Assembly: GCF_003605125.1 (NCBI RefSeq)
Contig: NZ_QPQT01000010.1
Span: 118,598-182,597, forward strand
From: Shewanella algidipiscicola
Lineage (GTDB): Bacteria > Pseudomonadota > Gammaproteobacteria > Enterobacterales > Shewanellaceae
Direction: 5' to 3'
DNA length: 64,000 bases
Position numbers and translations under genes: made by a program. Shown piece by piece: positions 15,011 to 24,348 of this stretch. Numbering within the stretch: the first letter of the stretch is position 1; every line of letters begins with the position of its first letter. Below the pieces are notes generated by a model. It was not told the DNA's origin and did not search any database. It saw nothing but the letters and a program-made list of their open reading frames with translations.

Positions 15011-16276
15011 TTATGCGTTTTTCATTGGAAGAAAAGGTATTACATTTTCTTGATTGTCGATTATTGGACTGAGTAGGTGGGCTAATTTATTTAATGCTTC
15101 TTTACGCTCCTGTAGATAGTCATGTTGATTGTAAACTCCTTCAATGCCTCTTAGTTTGTGATTGAGGCAGCGCTCAGCAATATGAGGGAGTACTTTTAAT
15201 TCAGCTAACAAACTGCGACAGGTTCGACGTAAGTCATGCACGGTGAAATGCTCGATGCCAGCTTGTCCTAGTAAGTTGTCATAGGGTTGTTTGTGACTAT
15301 CAACCTTTTTTCCGAAGAGCTTTGCCAAGGCATGGTTAAGTGTATCGCTGGAGATATGACCATGGCGTTTACTTGCACGGCGCGATGGAAACACAAACTC
15401 GGAACCACCAGCTCGTGCATGAAGTTCTTGAAACCAGTCGATAGTTGGAGCAGGTAGAGGGATAGTTATCGCTACACCAGTTTTACTTCGCTCTTTTGGC
15501 ATATGCCAAAGCTGCTTTTCAAAATCAAACTCACTCCATTTGGCAGCAATCAGCTCTCCTTTACGTACCCCTAGAGCAAGCAATAGAGCGACTGCTAGAT
15601 AGTTGTCTCTGGTAAAGATTTGACTATTATCTCTTAATACTTTGAAAAGGCTAACAAGCTCAGGCAATTTTAGAGCTCTATCTCTGCTCTTTTCGACTCC
15701 ACCAGCATCGATGGGTTTAAATGGTGTAGCAGGATTACCAGCTATGAGGTCTAACTTACAGGCATGATTGAAGAGCTGTTTACAGCACAGTAGGGTCTTG
15801 TTGGAAACCGTTGGGCGGTTACTGGTAGCGACTTTATGAATGATAGCTCTGATATCTCGTGCATTTACATCAGCAATCCGCAATTGACCGATAGTCGGCT
15901 TAATATCTTTCGTGTACATGCGCATTGGAATTTCGGGATGTTTCAAGCGAGCACTAATGGTTTGGTACCAATCGTCAAATAGATCATTAACGGTAACAAT
16001 CGTTTCCTCTTGTTGACGCTCTCGTTCAGCCAGGACATCGACACCTTGTTTGACTAGTAACTTGACCTTTGCAGCTTCCGCTCTAGCCTCAACTAGTGGC
16101 ATGGCCGGATAAATGCCACCTTCTAACATCATAGAGCGGCGCTTACCGTTAATGCTGTATCTGACCTCCCAATATGCGACTCCCTCAGTTTGTACTCTGA
16201 TATACAATCCATCCCCAATAGCTTTACGCCCCAGCTCTTTGCTTTTTAAAAAAGATTTTATCTGCTTATCATTCAT
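15011..16276 (-). CDS. int: P4-type tyrosine integrase of the island
   Basis: A 421-aa tyrosine recombinase. Residues 1-90 form the arm-binding domain of the DUF4102 type (KAIGDGLYIRVQT, YPAMPLVEARAEA), 95-190 the core-binding domain, and 200-400 the catalytic domain with Arg238 (LGVRKGEL), His347 and Arg350 (HDLRRT), His373 and the nucleophile Tyr382 (GVYNQHDY). All catalytic residues are present. It lies between the island genes and yicC and reads away from yicC; inverted repeats just upstream of it are candidate arm sites or operators. Confidence 0.95.
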   Translation of the reverse strand: MNDKQIKSFLKSKELGRKAIGDGLYIRVQTEGVAYWEVRYSINGKRRSMMLEGGIYPAMPLVEARAEAAKVKLLVKQGVDVLAERERQQEETIVTVNDLFDDWYQTISARLKHPEIPMRMYTKDIKPTIGQLRIADVNARDIRAIIHKVATSNRPTVSNKTLLCCKQLFNHACKLDLIAGNPATPFKPIDAGGVEKSRDRALKLPELVSLFKVLRDNSQIFTRDNYLAVALLLALGVRKGELIAAKWSEFDFEKQLWHMPKERSKTGVAITIPLPAPTIDWFQELHARAGGSEFVFPSRRASKRHGHISSDTLNHALAKLFGKKVDSHKQPYDNLLGQAGIEHFTVHDLRRTCRSLLAELKVLPHIAERCLNHKLRGIEGVYNQHDYLQERKEALNKLAHLLSPIIDNQENVIPFLPMKNA

Positions 16277-16293
16277 TGGCTTAAGTCCAAATT

Positions 16294-16343
16294 GGTGACT
16301 AACTTATTTTAAAGTGGTGACTAATCAATTTAGTCACCACTTT
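16294..16343. repeat. 13-bp inverted repeat and GGTGACTAA copies upstream of the integrase
   Basis: AAAGTGGTGACTA (16311-16323) and TAGTCACCACTTT (16331-16343) are perfect arms with a 7-base loop. The core GGTGACTAA also occurs at 16294-16302. These three copies lie between the integrase start and the island edge, where arm-type integrase sites or an integrase operator are expected. Confidence 0.6.
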
Positions 16344-16391
16344 AGTCCCACTTTTTATCAAACAATAGCAAACAATGACGAACCTGTAAAA

Positions 16392-16430
16392 ACAAAAAAA
16401 TCCGTAATAACCTGTGTTATAAAGGATTTT
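16392..16430 (-). terminator. Terminator for yicC
   Basis: On the minus strand AAAATCC ... GGATTTT, with inner arms ATAAC and GTTAT, form a hairpin followed by seven Ts, 27 bp after the yicC stop. If the island boundary lies between the yicC stop and this hairpin, the terminator belongs to the island; this is not resolved. Confidence 0.6.
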
Positions 16431-16456
16431 CTTACTTGCTGGTACAGCTTAAAACA

Positions 16457-17320
16457 TCATTCCACGTTTTGGATCTGCTCGCGCATCTGCTCAATGAGTA
16501 CTTTTAGTTCGACGGCTGCGGCGGTGACCTCGCTACTGATAGATTTAGAAGCTAGGGTGTTAGATTCGCGGTTAAATTCTTGCATCATAAAATCGAGTCT
16601 GCGACCTTGAGCGCCGCCTTTATTGAGGATGCGACGCGTCTCGGCTACGTGGGCGTCGAGTCGGTCCATCTCTTCGGCGACGTCCATTTTCTGGGCGAGG
16701 AGTACCATTTCTTGTTCTATACGAGCGGGATCGAGCTCGCCCTGAATTTCGCTTAAACGATTGGTGATTTTATCGCGCTGCCATTGCATAACGTTTGGCA
16801 TGTGTTCACGCACAATAGCGACTTGCTCGACAATTTGATCAAGGCGAGTCTGTAGCATGGTGTTGATTGCATCGCCTTCACGACCGCGTGCTTCGATAAA
16901 CTGCGCAACGGCATCATCGAATGCAACTAATAACTCTTTACTGATAGCGTCCATATCTTGCTCGCTACCCGACATCACGCCTGGCCAACGTAGTACGTCG
17001 ACGACGTTGATTTCGCCTTGACCGGCCTCTTGCTTTACCCAGTTAGCGGCTTGAATAATTTGCGCTGCTAAGGCTTGGTTGAGTTGTAGGTTGCTGTCTT
17101 TATTTTCACCTAGGTCATAGCGTAGATTAACTTCGATTTTACCGCGATTTAAACGTTTGCGCAGACGGTCTCTAAGCACTGGCTCTAGGCTGCGAAGTTG
17201 CTCTGGTAGGCGTAGGTAGGTTTCTAGATAACGCTGATTAACCGAGCGGATCTCCCAAGAGGCGGTGCCCCATTGTGCTTTGTGCTCGATGCGAGCGTAG
17301 GCTGTCATGCTTTGGATCAT
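16457..17320 (-). CDS. yicC: YicC endoribonuclease
   Basis: A 287-aa protein that matches E. coli YicC almost end to end: the MIQSMTAYAR start, SVNQRYLETYLRLPEQ, ILRWPGVM and the conserved end RRLDFMMQEFNRESNTLASK followed by LIEQMREQIQNVE. YicC/YloC proteins are a stress-linked endoribonuclease family involved in small-RNA decay. The gene is complete despite the island at its 3' end, so integration restores the coding end. It diverges from rph, sharing a 180-bp promoter region. Confidence 0.95.
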   Translation of the reverse strand: MIQSMTAYARIEHKAQWGTASWEIRSVNQRYLETYLRLPEQLRSLEPVLRDRLRKRLNRGKIEVNLRYDLGENKDSNLQLNQALAAQIIQAANWVKQEAGQGEINVVDVLRWPGVMSGSEQDMDAISKELLVAFDDAVAQFIEARGREGDAINTMLQTRLDQIVEQVAIVREHMPNVMQWQRDKITNRLSEIQGELDPARIEQEMVLLAQKMDVAEEMDRLDAHVAETRRILNKGGAQGRRLDFMMQEFNRESNTLASKSISSEVTAAAVELKVLIEQMREQIQNVE

Positions 17321-17425
17321 GGTTATTCCAATAGTCTAAATCGATAAAGTTAGCCTCGATTATAGTCCGATGACCTCATGGGTTAAAGTAAACTCTGTCT
17401 GTTTCGGCTTTCGGTAGTGAATATC

Positions 17426-17455
17426 ATGGCATCCGTCGTCTCAAGCCCCTATAAT
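17426..17455 (+). promoter_or_regulatory. Putative rph promoter
   Basis: TATAAT at 17450-17455, with a weak -35 ATGGCA (17426-17431) 18 bp upstream, 45 bp before the rph start. Confidence 0.4.
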
Positions 17456-17499
17456 ATGCAGCCAATTTAGCTTTTCATATTTCAAAACAGGAATTTCCT

Positions 17500-18213
17500 A
17501 TGCGCCCAAGTGACAGAACGCCCGCTCAATCTCGTCCAGTAACTATTACTCGACAGTTTACCGCTCACGCAGAAGGTTCTGTTTTGGTTGAATTTGGTGA
17601 AACCAAAGTACTTTGTACAGCCAGCTTCACCGAAGGTGTGCCGCGTTTTCTAAAAGGCCAAGGCCAAGGTTGGGTAACGGCTGAATACGGTATGTTGCCA
17701 CGTTCTACTCATAGCCGTATGGATCGTGAAGCGGCCCGTGGTAAACAATCTGGTCGTACGCAGGAGATCCAGCGTCTTATTGGTCGTGCACTACGTGCTG
17801 CGGTTGATATGAAAGCACTTGGCGAGAACACCATAGTTATCGATTGTGACGTGATTCAGGCCGATGGTGGCACGCGTACCGCTGCTATCACTGGTGCATG
17901 TGTGGCATTGGTTGACGCGCTGAACTGGGCTCGTGGTAAAGGGATCATTAAGAGCAATCCGCTTAAGTTCCTTATCGCAGCGGTTAGCGTGGGCATCTAT
18001 AAAGGTGAGCCAATTTGTGACCTTGAATATATCGAAGATAGTGCCGCTGAAACCGACATGAACGTGGTAATGACCGAAACGGGCAAGATCATTGAGATCC
18101 AAGGCACCGCAGAAGGCGAGCCGTTTAGCCACGAAGAGTTGCTCAGTCTACTTGAACTGGCCAAGCACGGTATTCGTGAAATCGTCGATGTGCAGAAAGC
18201 CGCATTGAGCTAA
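17500..18213 (+). CDS. rph: Ribonuclease PH
   Basis: A 237-aa phosphorolytic 3'-5' exoribonuclease that trims tRNA 3' ends. It has the conserved start [20 protein letters not shown], the [17 protein letters not shown] region with [17 protein letters not shown], and [18 protein letters not shown] with the active-site acids. The length is normal and it shows no frameshift, unlike the K-12 gene. pyrE follows 92 bp later past a terminator. Confidence 0.97.
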   Translation: MRPSDRTPAQSRPVTITRQFTAHAEGSVLVEFGETKVLCTASFTEGVPRFLKGQGQGWVTAEYGMLPRSTHSRMDREAARGKQSGRTQEIQRLIGRALRAAVDMKALGENTIVIDCDVIQADGGTRTAAITGACVALVDALNWARGKGIIKSNPLKFLIAAVSVGIYKGEPICDLEYIEDSAAETDMNVVMTETGKIIEIQGTAEGEPFSHEELLSLLELAKHGIREIVDVQKAALS

Positions 18214-18230
18214 ATCATTCGTTTGTTATT

Positions 18231-18255
18231 AGGGCCCCGAAGGGGTCCTTTTTTT
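18231..18255 (+). terminator. Terminator or attenuator between rph and pyrE
   Basis: AGGGCCCC and GGGGTCCT (one G-U pair) with a 3-base loop and six Ts, starting 17 bp after the rph stop. The place matches the E. coli pyrE attenuator, where a ribosome finishing rph blocks the hairpin when UTP is low. Confidence 0.8.
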
Positions 18256-18305
18256 GAGTAAAATTTTACATATTATACGTTACCCTACATTTTTAAGGAG
18301 AGATT

Positions 18306-18947
18306 GTGAAAGCCTATCAACGTGAGTTTATTGAGTTTGCCCTTGAGCGTCAGGTATTACGATTTGGCGAATTTACGTTAAAGTCAGGCCGCACTAGCCC
18401 TTACTTTTTTAATGCGGGCCTTTTTAACACAGGCCGTGATTTAGCGCGTCTTGGACGTTTTTATGCATCGGCGCTGATGGATGCTGGCATCGAATATGAT
18501 CTGCTGTTTGGCCCAGCATACAAAGGCATCCCGATTGCCACGACAACTGCGGTAGCACTTTGTGATCATCATGATGTCGATATGCCGTATTGCTTTAACC
18601 GCAAAGAGAAAAAAGATCACGGCGAAGGTGGGTCGTTAGTGGGCAGTGAGCTGACGGGCAAGGTGATGTTGGTCGATGATGTGATCACAGCAGGTACAGC
18701 GATCCGTGAGTCGATGGATATTATTCAGGCCCATGATGCGAGCTTAGCGGGCGTCTTGATTGCGCTCGATCGCCAAGAAAAAGGCAAGGGTGAGTTGTCG
18801 GCGATCCAAGAAGTGGAACGTGACTATGGCTGCGCGGTGATCGCGATTATTAAGCTCGCTGACTTAGTTGATTATTTAAGTGAAAAGCCAGGCATGGAAA
18901 CCGAGTTGGCCGCGGTGAGTGCTTATCGCGCCCAGTACGGGATTTAA
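18306..18947 (+). CDS. pyrE: Orotate phosphoribosyltransferase
   Basis: A 213-aa enzyme of pyrimidine synthesis that joins orotate and PRPP to give OMP. It shows [14 protein letters not shown] near the N-terminus, [18 protein letters not shown], the flexible-loop [12 protein letters not shown], and the PRPP-binding motif [13 protein letters not shown] (about 118-130). AAGGAG precedes the GTG start. The length is that of the E. coli enzyme. A hairpin before it suggests UTP-sensitive attenuation. Confidence 0.97.
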   Translation: MKAYQREFIEFALERQVLRFGEFTLKSGRTSPYFFNAGLFNTGRDLARLGRFYASALMDAGIEYDLLFGPAYKGIPIATTTAVALCDHHDVDMPYCFNRKEKKDHGEGGSLVGSELTGKVMLVDDVITAGTAIRESMDIIQAHDASLAGVLIALDRQEKGKGELSAIQEVERDYGCAVIAIIKLADLVDYLSEKPGMETELAAVSAYRAQYGI

Positions 18948-19013
18948 GCGATAACGTAAAGAGTTAGTGCGCTCGAGAGTTCAGGTTAAAGCTGTATGTT
19001 AGCTCTCGGTTAA

Positions 19014-19048
19014 AAAAAGCAAAATCTTAATGTAAGATTTTGCTTTTT
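19014..19048. terminator. Bidirectional terminator after pyrE
   Basis: AAAAAGCAAAATCTTA and TAAGATTTTGCTTTTT, 16-bp arms with a 3-base loop. T-runs on both strands serve pyrE and the convergent minus-strand gene at 19117. Confidence 0.85.
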
Positions 19049-19116
19049 GTTTTTACCCTCTAGTAAAAGGTTGCTGCATTTTGCTTTTCATCATTACCGC
19101 ATTCTATGGATTAATC

Positions 19117-20007
19117 TTAATTGCAAACGGTGCTTACAGTGCAACGGATATTATCATCACAGACCATCTCGGTGGACTTACAAGTTTGACTACCTGAAAA
19201 ACTAATGGGGACACCGAGGGACGCCCCAAGCTGGATCAATGATGGCAGATATATCTTGGTAGCTGATTGCATTAAGTTTTTAAACTGATGTGTACTTTGT
19301 GGAATAGGCGTCCCATCAGCAAAAACTGCAACGCCATCGTAAGTGATTTTAACCTCGAAATTAGTCCCTATTTTGACCAAAGAAATATTTACTCTAGATA
19401 ATGTACCATCAGGAAATTTAACATAAAAAGTATTACTACTTGGCAGGATATGACTAAATGGGCCGATTGAAAGGTTTAAGTTTCTGGCTTGAATTTCGAG
19501 GAGAGATAAAGTTCTGTTAATCGTTGTTTGGCTGTTTAAATATTGATTGATGTAGTCAGCAATAGTTACAGTCACTGCGGGGTTCATTACTATATCTGCA
19601 GCGCTTGGGATAATAAAATCATCTGGTAACTCTTCTGCAGAGTTATAAAGGTTTTCCCCGTTGGGTCCCAGCTGGATTATTGCATTTTCATAGGCTCTTT
19701 CTAACTCTATAGTTGCGGCCGTTTTAGGTTGTAGCTCAGATACATTGAATATTCTCGGAATATTAGTATTTGGATGTTCTTCTCCTTCACGTTGAATAAT
19801 TTTGAATTCATTAACCGTTCGGTTGATATAATTAAAAACAAATACCCTGTCATTATTATTAAGCATAGGAATTTGAGTTGCGGCTAACCCTTGCTGGGCG
19901 ACACCACAATCATTACAGGTGGTATAGGTTATCCTTGCGTAAGCATTAGACATAGTAATAAAGCTACTTAGTAATATGAAACTAAACATAGTGAAGACGT
20001 GTTTCAT
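19117..20007 (-). CDS. Exported protein of unknown function with terminal cysteine clusters
   Basis: I do not recognise this 296-aa protein. A signal peptide is clear (FTMFSFILLSSFITMSNAYA, cleavage near residue 24). Two cysteines follow at once in TTCNDCG, and five more close the protein (QTCKSTEMVCDDNIRCTVSTVC), so disulfide bonds between the ends are likely. The middle has a Val/Ile-rich stretch (about 145-245) that looks like beta strands. It sits alone between convergent pyrE and folE in core DNA and its AT-rich wording differs from its neighbours, so it may be a lineage-specific insertion. Confidence 0.6.
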   Translation of the reverse strand: MKHVFTMFSFILLSSFITMSNAYARITYTTCNDCGVAQQGLAATQIPMLNNNDRVFVFNYINRTVNEFKIIQREGEEHPNTNIPRIFNVSELQPKTAATIELERAYENAIIQLGPNGENLYNSAEELPDDFIIPSAADIVMNPAVTVTIADYINQYLNSQTTINRTLSLLEIQARNLNLSIGPFSHILPSSNTFYVKFPDGTLSRVNISLVKIGTNFEVKITYDGVAVFADGTPIPQSTHQFKNLMQSATKIYLPSLIQLGASLGVPISFSGSQTCKSTEMVCDDNIRCTVSTVCN

Positions 20008-20134
20008 ATTTATATCTTCCTTGACTAGGGTATAAATCCTTAATTATAGATAACCCGCATTGCATGATATTTGAGCAGTAATTTTTGAAAACTAAGATAG
20101 TCGATTAGTGAAGTCAAGTTTTTTGTTGATTAAA

Positions 20135-20156
20135 TGTTGCGGCCGAGGCCGCAGCA
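20135..20156 (-). terminator. GC-rich hairpin downstream of folE
   Basis: TGCGGCC and GGCCGCA arms, extended by ATG/CAT, lie 19 bp after the folE stop. On the minus strand only a weak T-run (ATTTAATC) follows, so termination is likely but not certain. Confidence 0.5.
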
Positions 20157-20174
20157 TGAGTAGTTTGATAAGCT

Positions 20175-20819
20175 TTATTGATGTAGAAATTCGGCGCGGG
20201 TGGCTGGGTTAGATTTAAAAATACCGCCCAGTGCCGTAGTGGTGGTGGAGCTGGTGGAGTCCATTACACCACGTGACTTAACGCAGTAGTGCACCGCGTC
20301 CATCTTTACTGCCACATCTTGGGTCTCAAGTAGCGTTTGCAGTGCTACGAGTACCTGCTGGGTTAGGCGTTCTTGCACTTGGGGGCGCTGAGCAAAGAAG
20401 CGTACGATACGGTTGATTTTCGATAAGCCAATAATGTTTTTGCGTGGCAGGTAGGCCACGGTCGCGACGCCGTCTATGGTCACTAAGTGATGCTCGCAGG
20501 TACTGGTGAGGCTGATATCCTTCACCTTAACCATCTCATCAAACCCCATCTTATTTTCGATAACAGTGATCTTGGGAAAGTTAGCATAGTCGAGACCAGA
20601 GAAAATCTCGTCAACATACATCTTGGCAATGCGTTTTGGGGTGTCGACTAAGCTGTCGTCACGTAAATCCAGAGACATTAAGGTTAAGATCTCACGCATA
20701 TGGTGTTCTATCTTTTCTTTGCGCTCATTGGCGCTGAGTCCACAAGGTACCATAGGGGTCTCTAACCCCCGCGCTAATAATGCGGTTTGCACCTGTTGTG
20801 CTGCTTCACTTAATGCCAT
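20175..20819 (-). CDS. folE: GTP cyclohydrolase I (FolE)
   Basis: A 214-aa enzyme that opens GTP to dihydroneopterin triphosphate, the first step of folate synthesis. It carries [19 protein letters not shown], the zinc and active-site segment [37 protein letters not shown] as in E. coli, and [11 protein letters not shown]. The ATG at 20819 is chosen because GGAGG lies just before it; a longer form starting at 20834 would place that site inside the gene. It stands alone with a hairpin after it. Confidence 0.96.
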   Translation of the reverse strand: MALSEAAQQVQTALLARGLETPMVPCGLSANERKEKIEHHMREILTLMSLDLRDDSLVDTPKRIAKMYVDEIFSGLDYANFPKITVIENKMGFDEMVKVKDISLTSTCEHHLVTIDGVATVAYLPRKNIIGLSKINRIVRFFAQRPQVQERLTQQVLVALQTLLETQDVAVKMDAVHYCVKSRGVMDSTSSTTTTALGGIFKSNPATRAEFLHQ

Positions 20820-21000
20820 TGGATCCTCCACCATATTGATAGTGGTTAGTTCAATTGCGGTAAATTATCAATAATATGAATATTTTGCCGCTTCAAAGTA
20901 ATGATTATAGATCGCCTATCTAGGTAAAGGCTAATAGGCGGGCAAGGAGAATACCCTGAATGACGGCCAATTTATACCCAGAAAACGTAGGGGAATAGCA

Positions 21001-21029
21001 AAAAAGCCGATGTTGATAATCGGCTTTTT
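21001..21029 (-). terminator. Terminator downstream of slmA
   Basis: AAAAAGCCGAT and ATCGGCTTTTT, perfect 11-bp arms with a 7-base loop, about 105 bp after the slmA stop. T-runs occur on both strands. Confidence 0.8.
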
Positions 21030-21133
21030 AATTCGGAGCTGAAGGATGAAGCGGATTTAACCATCAAATGCTTAGGTGATAGACATGCTACAGCGGCATA
21101 GGATGTTGCTAACCGCCATCAGCTTTGTCTCGG

Positions 21134-21727
21134 TTAACTTTGTAGTAATTGCAGCTGAATAAAGTTCCACTGTTCGACAAAATGTGTGGTGGGTTTTTGC
21201 TTAAAGTCGCTGCGAACAAACTGGGCGATACGGCCTTCAGCAACGGCTAATAATAAGTTAGCCAAAATGGCTTCGTCTAACTGAAAGCCTTTGCCTTCGC
21301 GCAGGGTCTTTTCGCGTAAAATCTGTTTTAAGTGGGTTTCGACTTTTGAAAATATTTGGCTGGTGCGGCTGCGTAGACGCTCATTTTCGCCAAGCAGTGC
21401 ATCGCCATTGAGTACGCGTGAGATGCCAGGGTTACGCTCGGCGAAGACCAGTAGCAGCTGCAGTAATAGCTGGCAGCGCTTCATGGTGTCTTTTTCATCG
21501 TCCATGATCAGATTGATGCGCGACAATAATGACTCTTCAATAAAGTCGATAAGCCCTTCAAACATTCTGGCTTTACTGGGAAAGTGACGATACAGCGCCG
21601 CTTCTGACACGCCCACTTCTGCGGCGAGTTTAGCCGTGGTGATACGTTGGCCCGGGCTGGTTTCTAACATGGTGGCGAGGCATTGCAGAATGTGTTCACG
21701 ACGATTGATTTTAGGGCTTGCAGCCAT
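21134..21727 (-). CDS. slmA: SlmA, nucleoid occlusion factor
   Basis: A 197-aa TetR-family protein. The helix-turn-helix (about 25-48) reads [24 protein letters not shown]; the rest is the helical dimer domain with [15 protein letters not shown] near the end. SlmA binds chromosomal sites and blocks FtsZ assembly over the nucleoid. Its target ftsZ is in the same window, 35 kb away. It follows dut-coaBC on the same strand after 88 bp, the usual gammaproteobacterial neighbourhood. Confidence 0.93.
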   Translation of the reverse strand: MAASPKINRREHILQCLATMLETSPGQRITTAKLAAEVGVSEAALYRHFPSKARMFEGLIDFIEESLLSRINLIMDDEKDTMKRCQLLLQLLLVFAERNPGISRVLNGDALLGENERLRSRTSQIFSKVETHLKQILREKTLREGKGFQLDEAILANLLLAVAEGRIAQFVRSDFKQKPTTHFVEQWNFIQLQLLQS

Positions 21728-21815
21728 TTAAGTTTCCTTTACTCAATTACTACAGGAGCCGATGGTATAAGTTAATCACCATGGCTCTCTAATTATACTT
21801 GTCTGGCGTGGCAGA

Positions 21816-22274
21816 TTATTGGGTGCCTGAGTGGCCGAAACCACCTTCACCTCTATCTGAACTATCAAACTCATCAACCAGCTTAAACTCAGCTTGCACC
21901 ACAGGCACAAACACCAGTTGTGCCAGTCGGTCGCCAATTTCTAGGCTGAAAGGTTCATTGCTGCGATTCCAGCAGGAGACCATTAATGGCCCCTGATAAT
22001 CTGAGTCGATAAGGCCGACTAAGTTGCCCAACACTATGCCGTGTTTATGGCCTAAACCTGAGCGAGGTAAAATGATCGCCGCTAGGCTAGGGTCAGCAAC
22101 GTGCACTGCAATGCCTGTTGGGATTAACTGGGTTTCACCCGGTGCAATCACTAAGGTGGTGTCAAGCATGGCACGAAGATCCATGCCAGCACTGCCAGGG
22201 GTGGCATAAGCGGGCAGTGGAAACTGTGAACCTATACGTGAATCTAAAATTTTTAGTTCAATTGGTGTCTTCAT
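21816..22274 (-). CDS. dut: dUTP pyrophosphatase
   Basis: A 152-aa trimeric dUTPase with the five conserved motifs in order: GSAGMDLRA (I), [11 protein letters not shown] (II), [11 protein letters not shown] (III), [10 protein letters not shown] (IV), and the C-terminal [10 protein letters not shown] (V). It removes dUTP and supplies dUMP for dTMP synthesis. The start overlaps the coaBC stop by four bases, so the two are coupled. Confidence 0.97.
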   Translation of the reverse strand: MKTPIELKILDSRIGSQFPLPAYATPGSAGMDLRAMLDTTLVIAPGETQLIPTGIAVHVADPSLAAIILPRSGLGHKHGIVLGNLVGLIDSDYQGPLMVSCWNRSNEPFSLEIGDRLAQLVFVPVVQAEFKLVDEFDSSDRGEGGFGHSGTQ

Positions 22275-23467
22275 GCTGTTTTCATCTGCTGTGCAATTAA
22301 GGTGAGTAACTGTCTGGCTAAGGTCAGCTTATCGGTTGCGGGTAACTCATACTGACCATGAGACCAGAAGACGGTTAGCGCATTGGTATCACTATTAAAA
22401 CCCTGCGAGGGATCTGATACATCGTTAGCGGCAATCATATCCAAATTTTTACGCTTAAGCTTGTCTTTTGCATAATGCGCCACGTCTTGGGTTTCTGCGG
22501 CAAAACCGACAGTAAACGGCCGCTGTGGGTGGGCGGCAACGCTGGCTAAGATATCAGGATTACGCACTAGCGCAAGTGCCATCTCGTGTGCTGATTTTTT
22601 GATTTTATCGGTGGCAATATCGGCAACTCGGTAGTCACAAACGGCGGCGCAGCCGATAAATATATCGCTATGATGCACTTGCTGCATAACGGCGTCGAGC
22701 ATCTCTTGGGTCGACTCTACGTTGATGCGATTGATGTTTAGTGGGGTTTCAATATTGACTGGCCCTGCCACTATGGTGACTTTAGCACCCATCTCGATGG
22801 CGGCTTTAGCAAGGGCAAAGCCCATCTTGCCTGAGCTATGATTGGAAATATATCGCACCGGATCGATGGCTTCGCGCGTGGGTCCTGCCGTGAGTAATAG
22901 CGATAGACCTTGTAAGATTTTAGGGGCAAAAAACTGTTCGACTCGCTCGGCAATCACCAGCGGTTCTTCCATGCGTCCTGGGCCCACTTCACCACAGGCT
23001 TGATTGCCCGAAGCGGGTCCCCAGATGGTGATATCTCTGCCACGTAGCGAGTCTAAGTTGGCTTGGGTTGCAGCATTGCGATACATCTGTTGATTCATCG
23101 CGGGGCACAATACCACGGGAGCCTCGGTGGCTAAGCAAGTGGTGGTGATCAGCTCATCAGCCATGCCAGCATTGATACGAGCAATAAGATTGGCGGTTGC
23201 AGGAGCAATCAGCACCATATCGGCCCAGCGGGCTAGTTCAATATGCCCCATAGCCGCTTCGGCTGCGGGGTCAAGCAGATCGCTTGCAACAGGGTGACCA
23301 GATAAGGCCTGTAGTGTCAGCGGAGTTATAAATTCTTGAGCACTCTGGCTCATCACCACTCTTACATCGGCGCCACGCTCTTTGAGTCGGCGCACTAAAT
23401 CAGCCGATTTATAGGCAGCAATACCACCACCAATGCCCAGTAATATCTTTTTATTTGTCAGACTCAT
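22271..23467 (-). CDS. coaBC: Bifunctional phosphopantothenoylcysteine decarboxylase / phosphopantothenate-cysteine ligase
   Basis: A 398-aa fusion enzyme making two steps of coenzyme A synthesis. The N-terminal flavin domain (CoaC) begins [22 protein letters not shown] and contains an [16 protein letters not shown] segment and PAMNQQMY; the C-terminal ligase (CoaB) has [24 protein letters not shown]. The ATG at 23467 matches relatives; a GTG three codons earlier is also possible. It heads the coaBC-dut pair and diverges from radC. Confidence 0.95.
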   Translation of the reverse strand: MSLTNKKILLGIGGGIAAYKSADLVRRLKERGADVRVVMSQSAQEFITPLTLQALSGHPVASDLLDPAAEAAMGHIELARWADMVLIAPATANLIARINAGMADELITTTCLATEAPVVLCPAMNQQMYRNAATQANLDSLRGRDITIWGPASGNQACGEVGPGRMEEPLVIAERVEQFFAPKILQGLSLLLTAGPTREAIDPVRYISNHSSGKMGFALAKAAIEMGAKVTIVAGPVNIETPLNINRINVESTQEMLDAVMQQVHHSDIFIGCAAVCDYRVADIATDKIKKSAHEMALALVRNPDILASVAAHPQRPFTVGFAAETQDVAHYAKDKLKRKNLDMIAANDVSDPSQGFNSDTNALTVFWSHGQYELPATDKLTLARQLLTLIAQQMKTA

Positions 23468-23634
23468 ATTGATCACTAATCGCGTTAATTTGCCTTGCTT
23501 CGCATCCGGCTAACCATACCACAATCAGAGTAAAGTAGAGCAAACAAGTTTGTAAAAACTGAGCCATACTCAATAACTCAAATAAAAATGTGGCAAACAT
23601 AATTGCCAGCCTAGCGCTGCAACATGGAGGTTGT

Positions 23635-24312
23635 ATGACCATCAAGGATTGGCCCAGCGGTGAGGGTCCAAGAGAAAAGTTATTGCATCAAGGCGCGGCG
23701 CAACTGTCAGATGCTGAGTTATTAGCCGTGTTGCTTAGAAATGGCTTGCCGGGCCAAAGTGCGGTGTCGTTAGCTCGCACCATGATAGGTCATTTTGGTG
23801 GATTACGAGCCTTGATGTCGGCGAAGCAGAGTGAAATGTGCGTGATTAACGGTATTGGACCGGTAAAATACGCCCAATTGCAGGCTGCAATCGAAATAAG
23901 TAAGCGAATTTCGAAAGAAAATCTACAAAGAGGCAAGATTTTAACAGATCCTGATTTAACTCGAGACTATTTAATGAGACAATTAGGGGATCGTGCCTAT
24001 GAAGTGTTTGCCATCTTATTACTCGATAGCCAACATAGAGTGATTCAGTTCGTTGAATTGTTCCGTGGTACCATAGATTCAGCCTCGGTTTATCCACGTG
24101 AAGTGGTCAGCCTAGTGCTTGAGAAAAAAGCCGCGGCCGTCATTGTTTGCCACAATTATCCTTCGGGGGTTGCGGAACCAAGTCATGCCGATCGGCGAAT
24201 TACTGAGCGATTGAAATACGCGCTAGCAACTATCGATGTTTCGCTGTTAGACCATATGGTTATAGGCGATCATGAGATAGTGTCGTTCGCAGAGAGGGGA
24301 TGGATAGATTGA
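23635..24312 (+). CDS. radC: RadC-family JAB/MPN domain protein with an altered JAMM motif
   Basis: A 225-aa protein with an N-terminal helix-hairpin-helix-like part (REKLLHQGAAQLSDAELLAVLLRNG, INGIGPVKYAQLQAAIE) and a C-terminal JAB domain. GGAGG five bases before ATG 23635 fixes the start. The metal motif normally reads HNHPSG...S..D; here it is HNYPSGVAEPSHAD, so His173 is kept, the second histidine is Tyr175, and Asp186 is kept. Family proteins are of unclear biochemical role, historically linked to repair. rpmB follows 120 bp later with its own promoter. Confidence 0.93.
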   Translation: MTIKDWPSGEGPREKLLHQGAAQLSDAELLAVLLRNGLPGQSAVSLARTMIGHFGGLRALMSAKQSEMCVINGIGPVKYAQLQAAIEISKRISKENLQRGKILTDPDLTRDYLMRQLGDRAYEVFAILLLDSQHRVIQFVELFRGTIDSASVYPREVVSLVLEKKAAAVIVCHNYPSGVAEPSHADRRITERLKYALATIDVSLLDHMVIGDHEIVSFAERGWID

Positions 24313-24319
24313 ATATCCC

Positions 24320-24348
24320 TTGATCTTTGATTTTAGATGCTGTATAAA
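24320..24348 (+). promoter_or_regulatory. Promoter of rpmB-rpmG
   Basis: TTGATC (24320-24325), a 17-bp spacer and TATAAA (24343-24348), followed by a GC-rich GCGCCC discriminator as in growth-rate controlled ribosomal promoters. Confidence 0.7.

Larger units (their letters stand above)
1..16456. mobile_element. Integrative genomic island (defence island) inserted at the 3' end of yicC; right part only
   Basis: The region from the left edge to the end of yicC carries a P4-type integrase next to a housekeeping gene, AlpA-like regulators, a YagK/YfjJ protein and an HGGxSTG protein, which together are typical of small integrative or satellite-like elements. The remaining genes are antiphage cargo (Zorya, HelD-like helicase, viperin). 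The sequence reads visibly richer in A and T than the core to its right. The 3' end of yicC is a described insertion site for gammaproteobacterial islands. The right limit is placed at the yicC stop codon but the exact att core is not resolved, and the left end with the second att copy is outside the window. Confidence 0.8.

Noticed and set aside
1..16456. CRISPR array or tRNA genes in the island
   Set aside because: No regularly spaced repeats of suitable length and no cloverleaf-like sequence were noticed; the GATCCACT copies are too short and uneven.
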